IMG/VR virus record: IMGVR_UViG_3300035142_000030
Location: 1 to 64,000 of that record
Origin: a virus
Direction: 5' to 3' (one strand)
DNA length: 64,000 nucleotides
The translations under genes and the position numbers were made by a program. The notes beneath the pieces are model-generated. The model was not told the origin of the DNA, ran no database searches, and saw only the letters and a list, made by a program, of their open reading frames with translations. Of this stretch, positions 59,772 to 64,000 are shown one piece after another. Each line of letters begins with the position of its first letter. Within the stretch, counting starts at the first letter, position 1.

Positions 59772-60368
59772 TTATAGCACATCAGGCTTGAACTCAAAGA
59801 TATATGCTTTATGCCTAGTTTCATCTTTTAAATATCGATTAATTGTTTTGCGATCTACACCGAAATGTTTAGCCGCATCGACAACAGAATCAAACTGTAA
59901 TTGTTCCCTGGTTTGTATGTGTGTGGTTAATATAGGTTTTTTCTTTGCATTTGACATTTTTATGCGTGTTTCAAGGTTGTGCGGAGGTTTTATTTTGCCT
60001 TTCCAATAACTATTCCTTTGTCCTGTCTGAAAGGATTTTAATATGTTTTCGCTATGAGTTACCCACTCTAAGTTAGATATATGATTATTTAACTTATCGT
60101 GGTCAATATGGTTAACCTCTTTCTTATATTTATTGTCGCTATATCCCTTGAAAGTGATTAATACGAGCCTATGAGCGAAGAATATCTTTGTGCGTGGTTT
60201 ATCTCTGTTCTCTTCTGTCTTCTCTTGCGTAAGATGGTATAATATATAGCCACAACTATTTAGTTGAGGTTTTAAGAATCTTTGCTTTCTGATAGAATAC
60301 ACATCACCGTTTTCATATATATAATATAAGTTTTCAAATCCTGGTAACATTATTGTTTTTCTTTTCAT
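59772..60368 (-). CDS. NUMOD4/HNH homing endonuclease
   Basis: 198 residues. MLPGFENLYYIYENGDVYSI is a NUMOD4-type start. HNH_3 follows: EVNHIDHDKLNNHISNLEWV (N-H-I-D-x-D-K-x-N-N...N-L-E-W). The C-terminal part SVVDAAKHFGVDRKTINRYL is a NUMOD1/IENR1 repeat that binds DNA. A free-standing homing nuclease with its own promoter and terminator. Confidence 0.88.
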   Translation of the reverse strand: MKRKTIMLPGFENLYYIYENGDVYSIRKQRFLKPQLNSCGYILYHLTQEKTEENRDKPRTKIFFAHRLVLITFKGYSDNKYKKEVNHIDHDKLNNHISNLEWVTHSENILKSFQTGQRNSYWKGKIKPPHNLETRIKMSNAKKKPILTTHIQTREQLQFDSVVDAAKHFGVDRKTINRYLKDETRHKAYIFEFKPDVL

Positions 60369-60399
60369 AATGAATTATTTAATTAATATTGATGTGTGA

Positions 60400-60430
60400 C
60401 AAATGTACAAAATATAATTAATATATACAA
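60400..60430 (-). promoter_or_regulatory. Promoter of the homing-nuclease gene
   Basis: Minus strand TTG (60430-60428), 20 bases, TACATTTG (60407-60400). Confidence 0.7.
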
Positions 60431-60744
60431 ATTGCTTTTTCTTTGGCTCAAACATTTAGGAAGGAAATAATACTAGGAGTATGTTTATTTACTTAATACA
60501 GACGATCTGATGCACTTTTATAGTATGAGCGGATACTTTTTCATTTTCAATAAGTTAATGTCTTTAAAGGGGTTAATTTTAAAGGGGGTAGGTTCGCAAA
60601 TTTCGTTTTAGGTTAGCAAGTGACACCCCTCATTTTATATCTTTAAGCCCATATAGAGAATAGTACAAACATTTTAAATCCTTAAAATATACACTATTAG
60701 CTATAATAATCAGTAATAAATTATGATATTAACTATTTTATCCT

Positions 60745-60752
60745 TATATTTG
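60745..60752 (+). promoter_or_regulatory. -7 element TATATTTG
   Basis: TATATTTG with downstream TATAAAATAAAATATAA. It would drive the methyltransferase-like fragment and perhaps the cassette-like genes behind it. Confidence 0.55.
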
Positions 60753-60772
60753 TATAAAATAAAATATAATAT

Positions 60773-60835
60773 GTGAATGTACTAAGTTTATTTGATGAGA
60801 TATCATCAAAGCTACTTCATCTTAATGGAGTCTAA
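60773..60835 (+). pseudogene. Possible N-terminal remnant of a C5-methyltransferase gene
   Basis: The frame GTG-AAT-GTA... reads VNVLSLFDEISSKLLHLNGV then stop. Phage C5-methyltransferases typically begin M-N-V-L-S-L-F-D-G-I-S-C-G. The expected ATG is present two bases off frame (ATGTGAATG). The intact enzyme at 62952 has the same motif (NVVSMFDGASCG). Only about 11 residues support this. Confidence 0.3.
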
Positions 60836-60932
60836 TGGTTGAGTATATGAGTAGTGTCCCAAACGTACAGTGGGACGCACATAAATTTTAAAAAATGTAC
60901 AAACGAGAATATAAACTATAAAAACACGAGTG

Positions 60933-61346
60933 ATGAAAAATTTAAAACAGGCATTAATTGAAAATATCGCTGACATTTTAGATAGTGAAGATGTACGGTG
61001 TGAAGAGGTGTTAAACGGAATTTCCGACCCGATAAAAAGAGAAAAAAGCGAGTTGCATATAAGGATGGCAGAAGCTGCACTTGCTGAATACAAAAGAACG
61101 TGCGAGGACAGGGCAATGGAATTAGATATTGAAATATTTGACAAAAACAGAAAGGTATTACATATAGGTAGTATTATAAGCCGTTATTTATTTAAACTTG
61201 CAGAAAAGCACGATAAAGATGTTGAAGATTTACTACTAGGTATAGAACTAAGCCAACCAATTAGAGATGATGGAAAGAACATCATAGAATTAGTGGACTT
61301 AGACCTTAATAGAATTGACAAGGTTTTATGTTCTAATGGCTTATAA
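60933..61346 (+). CDS. Hypothetical protein (cassette-like)
   Basis: 137 residues, start at ATG 60933 (GTG at 60930 also possible). Helical, acidic; the last residues VLCSNGL run into hairpin DNA. GC content is higher than in the virion genes. No family recognised. Confidence 0.55.
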   Translation: MKNLKQALIENIADILDSEDVRCEEVLNGISDPIKREKSELHIRMAEAALAEYKRTCEDRAMELDIEIFDKNRKVLHIGSIISRYLFKLAEKHDKDVEDLLLGIELSQPIRDDGKNIIELVDLDLNRIDKVLCSNGL

Positions 61347-61430
61347 CGTTGAATGTATGGGTAGGGCGTGAAATACCTGCAGCCCTACACGCGATAGATA
61401 AACATTAAATAACATAAATAGCGAACGATT

Positions 61431-61826
61431 ATGAAACACGTAATAGAATTACTTACAGAACAATTAGAATTGATTAGTGACGAAATAAGATATGCAGAAG
61501 GTGAAGAACTGAAACAGTTAGACTGCAGAAACACAGAAATAGGGACTGCTCTTAAAATACTGCAGTTAGTGAGCGGTGTAAATACGGAGAACGAACAAGC
61601 CTTACCTATACATATTGTTAGGGTTTGTGCTTGGGAGGATGCTGCAGACGAGGATAAAGTACCATTTTTAGAAAAAGCTGCAGAACTTGCAGGTGATTCA
61701 ATGTTTTGTACGCGCGTTTGGAGTGCGTGGGGAGTTGGAACTATGAGCGAGAACGACTTTGTTGATGCTGCAGATGATGATGATTACGTATACGAAATAG
61801 CAAAAGCGATTTGGGAGGGGTATTAA
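61431..61826 (+). CDS. Hypothetical acidic protein (cassette-like)
   Basis: 131 residues. Coiled N terminus (MKHVIELLTEQLELISDEIR), Asp/Ala/Trp-rich C terminus (MSENDFVDAADDDDYVYEIA). Higher GC than neighbours in the virion region. Unknown. Confidence 0.55.
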   Translation: MKHVIELLTEQLELISDEIRYAEGEELKQLDCRNTEIGTALKILQLVSGVNTENEQALPIHIVRVCAWEDAADEDKVPFLEKAAELAGDSMFCTRVWSAWGVGTMSENDFVDAADDDDYVYEIAKAIWEGY

Positions 61827-61829
61827 CCC

Positions 61830-62155
61830 TAACGCCTTAAAGCGTAAACTCCGTTACATGGAGAACGTAGTTCGGGAATGTAACGAGTTTAAAATGCTGT
61901 AATGGAGTTTACGCATAGTTACAAACCGTGCCAATGGCACAAAGATTATTAGAATGTTGAACTTAAAATAAATTTTATGAAACGTTTATGTAAAATGAAA
62001 CCATATTATGTAATACCAAGAGTATTTTATATATATGCTGGCTATACTGGATTAGATAATGGATTAGCAATAGGTTGGCTTGGCAGAATGTTTATTATAA
62101 TTATTCCTGTTAATGAAAGGGAATAAAATTTATGCATTTTAGCTTTAAGGCGTTA
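61830..62155 (+). repeat. Perfect 14-bp inverted repeat around gene 61977
   Basis: TAACGCCTTAAAGC (61830-61843) and GCTTTAAGGCGTTA (62142-62155). Inside the left part, GCGTAAACTCC (61842-61852) pairs with GGAGTTTACGC (61904-61914), and AAACTCCGTTACAT pairs with ATGTAACGAGTTT with one extrahelical base. Confidence 0.8.
61977..62126 (+). CDS. 49-residue membrane protein (cassette-like)
   Basis: MKRLCKMKPYYVIPRVFYIY then AGYTGLDNGLAIGWLGRMFI: one or two short hydrophobic segments. It lies between the arms of a perfect 14-bp inverted repeat. Confidence 0.5.
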   Translation: MKRLCKMKPYYVIPRVFYIYAGYTGLDNGLAIGWLGRMFIIIIPVNERE

Positions 62156-62238
62156 CAAAACCATAGGCAAACAGTGGAAACGGTGAGCGAAGCGAATAAG
62201 TTTCGTTTGCCGTGCCTCGATGGCATGGTTTTGTAACG
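62151..62238 (+). repeat. attC-like palindrome, 88 bp
   Basis: CGTTACAAAACCAT (62151-62164) and ATGGTTTTGTAACG (62225-62238), perfect. Inner GGCAAAC/GTTTGCC and GAAAC/GTTTC. CGTTA is shared with the repeat on its left. Confidence 0.8.
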
Positions 62239-62465
62239 TACGTGTATACGCCTGTTGGTATGATTATTAATAGTATAAACTTAAATTAATAAATAATAAA
62301 ATTACGTAAATTCGCAAAAATAATAAAGACAACGAAAACAGATTTGCAGAAATGATAATACCCAGAAAAGATATTGATATAATAATTAAGAGACAAAGAT
62401 CAATATTATAACAAAGTGTTAATCAAAAATTGAATGAATAATAAACGTATTAAATATATAATATT

Positions 62466-62633
62466 ATGATAGAGCGATTTGAAGCTTTAATAGGACAATA
62501 TGAAGCTGAACTAAAGAAATTACTTAATGAATTTCGAAAAGCTGAACCATCTCCACATAAATCTGAATTAGAGATTATGATTAGGGAAAAAAAAAGAGTA
62601 ATTTCTGATTTAAAGTGGGTTTTAGTTTATTAG
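62466..62633 (+). CDS. Small helical protein
   Basis: 55 residues (MIERFEALIGQYEAELKKLL then NEFRKAEPSPHKSELEIMIR). Two helices; unknown. The 226 bases upstream (62240-62465) are AT-rich and contain a 33-codon open frame (NKDNENRFAEMIIPRKDIDI) that may be a broken gene. Confidence 0.5.
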   Translation: MIERFEALIGQYEAELKKLLNEFRKAEPSPHKSELEIMIREKKRVISDLKWVLVY

Positions 62634-62681
62634 AATAACAAACTTTAAAAAATTATTAAAAATTTATAAAAAATATGAGCG

Positions 62682-62855
62682 ATGGTAACAAGCGACAATT
62701 ATTACGAAAAGAAAATTAAAAACAGTATTGGGAAAAGATTCACACAAAAAGAAGCAATTGAATTTGAAAGAGAAATGATTAATTCCCCAACTGGCACTAA
62801 CAATTATACATGGTTTGATAGTAAAACAAAACAGCCAATTGCGTTTAATTATTGA
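62682..62855 (+). CDS. Small hypothetical protein
   Basis: 57 residues (MVTSDNYYEKKIKNSIGKRF then TQKEAIEFEREMINSPTGTN). Its stop is right before a 58-bp attC-like palindrome, as in a cassette gene. Confidence 0.5.
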   Translation: MVTSDNYYEKKIKNSIGKRFTQKEAIEFEREMINSPTGTNNYTWFDSKTKQPIAFNY

Positions 62856-62859
62856 GCGG

Positions 62860-62917
62860 TAACGGTGGCAATAAGATTAAGCGTAGCGACCCGTAGGGTT
62901 AATTTTATTGCGTGTTA
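62860..62917 (+). repeat. attC-like palindrome, 58 bp
   Basis: TAAC (62860-62863) ... GTTA (62914-62917). Inside, after unpaired GGTG on the left and GT on the right, GCAATAAGATTAA (62868-62880) pairs with TTAATTTTATTGC (62899-62911) with one mismatch. Length and layout are those of a classical 59-base element. Confidence 0.7.
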
Positions 62918-62951
62918 TACACTAGCACGAATTATTACTAAAGATGATTAA

Positions 62952-63932
62952 ATGAACGAAAGTAGCAATAACAGTTTTTTGAGCGTTGGTGGAAAAGCCG
63001 AAGGGATAAATGTAGTAAGTATGTTTGATGGTGCAAGCTGTGGACAAATAGCTTTAGAAAAAGCAAAAGTAATGGTAAAAAATTATGTTGCTTCTGAAAT
63101 AAAGCCACATGCTATAGTAACATCTAAATTACATTACCCAAACACTATACATGTTGGAGATGTTAGATACTTGCATGTAGTAAATACGGGTGTTGAAGTT
63201 AATATTAATAGAGCACAATATAGAACAATAGGAATTGGATTAATTGATTTAATAATCGGTGGTAGCCCCTGCAAAGGGATAAGCAGATTAAACAAAAATC
63301 AAGAAGGGTTAAAGCACAAGGAAAGTATTTTATTTTGGGAGTTTGTGAGGGTTTTAGAACAAGCTAAACTGTGTAACCCAGATGTATATTTTTTACTTGA
63401 AAATACGCACGGAAATAAAGAAGCAACTCAAATAATAACTGAGACATTAGGCGTTAAACCTATTAGCATTAACAGTAAACTTGTTACAGCACAAAATAGA
63501 CCTAGATACTATTGGACAAATATACCAGGCATTGAGCAACCAAAAGACAAAGGAATAACGACCAACGATGTTTTTAAATACAACGGGGACATAGTAGATG
63601 ATTGTAGGGTAAAATGGCTTAATAACGATAGTGGTAAAAACTCTGTAAAAAAAGGATACACAAGAATAAACCCTTACCCTAAAAGTGGTTGCTTAACTGC
63701 CAATGGACATAAAAAATGGAACGAGAATTATTTGTATAAAGATGGTGTGTACAGATATTTATCTAAAGAAGAGCTAGAGGTATTGCAAACATTTCCAATT
63801 GGATATACAAAACATTTAAGTTATGATGATGCTTATGATTTAATTGGCGAGGCTTGGACGATTGATATTATAGCACATATATTTTCTTATTTGCCGATAG
63901 GCAAAAGAGGGGGAGAAAAAGATGTATGTTAA
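62952..63932 (+). CDS. DNA (cytosine-5) methyltransferase
   Basis: 326 residues. Motif I is NVVSMFDGASCGQIALEKA (about 20-38), motif IV GGSPCKGISR with the catalytic Cys, motif VI LLENTHG (usual ENV), motif VIII AQNRPRYYWTNIPG, motifs IX-X near the C terminus (LSKEELEVLQTFPIGYT, YDLIGEAWTIDIIAHIF). The target-recognition part is short. The first 19 residues come before motif I and look unrelated. It likely protects phage DNA from host restriction. Confidence 0.88.
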   Translation: MNESSNNSFLSVGGKAEGINVVSMFDGASCGQIALEKAKVMVKNYVASEIKPHAIVTSKLHYPNTIHVGDVRYLHVVNTGVEVNINRAQYRTIGIGLIDLIIGGSPCKGISRLNKNQEGLKHKESILFWEFVRVLEQAKLCNPDVYFLLENTHGNKEATQIITETLGVKPISINSKLVTAQNRPRYYWTNIPGIEQPKDKGITTNDVFKYNGDIVDDCRVKWLNNDSGKNSVKKGYTRINPYPKSGCLTANGHKKWNENYLYKDGVYRYLSKEELEVLQTFPIGYTKHLSYDDAYDLIGEAWTIDIIAHIFSYLPIGKRGGEKDVC

Positions 63933-64000
63933 TAGCAGCGGCTATTAGACCAGATGTTTTTATTGATGCCGGGATTATTTTTGTTGTCATGATTATTGGA
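63926..64000 (+). CDS. Partial gene at the right edge
   Basis: MLIAAAIRPDVFIDAGIIFV then VMIIG, open to the window end. ATG lies inside the methyltransferase stop region (7-base overlap). It may be a membrane or nucleoside-binding protein; too short to tell. Confidence 0.4.
   Translation, partial: MLIAAAIRPDVFIDAGIIFVVMIIG

Larger units (their letters stand above)
60369..60932. other. Intergenic region with divergent promoters and a palindrome
   Basis: 564 bases without an intact gene. It holds the leftward nuclease promoter, the rightward TATATTTG at 60745, the perfect palindrome TTTGATGA-GATA-TCATCAAA (60791-60810), a fragment that reads NVLSLFDEISS, and the hairpin TCCCA/TGGGA near 60858 before the gene at 60933. 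Confidence 0.5.

Noticed and set aside
60812-61144. 110-codon minus-strand frame opposite gene 60933
   Set aside because: Antisense shadow; the plus-strand frame has normal composition and fits the neighbouring genes.

Overview
The window looks like the left part of a large tailed-phage genome (podovirus, crAss-like or Cellulophaga-phage-like) that infects a member of the Bacteroidota, probably a flavobacterium. The evidence is a very AT-rich genome, many Bacteroidota-type promoters (TTG, 17-21 bases, TANNTTTG), almost no Shine-Dalgarno sequences, and a head/tail gene order (terL, portal, scaffold, major capsid, fibre, ring/adaptor proteins, very large muzzle-like protein, large ejection proteins) that fits that virus group. 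No DNA polymerase, primase, helicase, integrase or RNA polymerase is visible, so the genome continues beyond both edges. The window opens inside terL, which is open from base 2.

Layout. 2-28590 (+): packaging, head and tail genes. 28600-30936 (+): small membrane proteins, an M15 endolysin and holin/spanin-like proteins, ended by a terminator. 31-32.7 kb (+): small accessory genes and a structured RNA with a tRNA-like core. 32.7-40.5 kb (+): a tightly overlapped nucleic-acid block with a RecF/SbcC-like ATPase, a NinB-like protein, a DEDDy exonuclease, a RuvC-like resolvase and a DnaA domain IV-like protein. 40.5-41.05 kb (+): a GH73-like hydrolase. 41.06-57.7 kb (-): many small genes, including two GroES-like proteins, a HAD-kinase fusion, an SSB-like DUF3127 protein and HNH nucleases. 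57.7-60.9 kb: regulatory and noncoding DNA plus a NUMOD/HNH homing endonuclease. 60.9-64 kb (+): small accessory genes and a C5 cytosine methyltransferase.

The most unusual feature is in the accessory DNA. From 47811 to 52168, small genes lie in a chain of long inverted repeats placed end to end. The last 2-4 bases of one palindrome (AAC, GTT, or AA/TT) are also the first bases of the next. Some palindromes hold a gene in the loop. Others are 55-180 bp, gene-free and strongly folded. The same design occurs at 45608-45949, where the core boxes are exactly GTTAGGC and GCCTAAC, and in the opposite orientation at 61830-62238 and 62860-62917. This matches the folded architecture of integron gene cassettes and attC sites, although I see no integron integrase here. 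I read it as an integron-cassette-like accessory array carried by a phage. A second unusual item is the roughly 155-nt RNA at 32484-32638, closed by GC-rich stems around a tRNA-like domain.

Functional assignments rest on motifs readable by eye and on gene order. No database search was possible.
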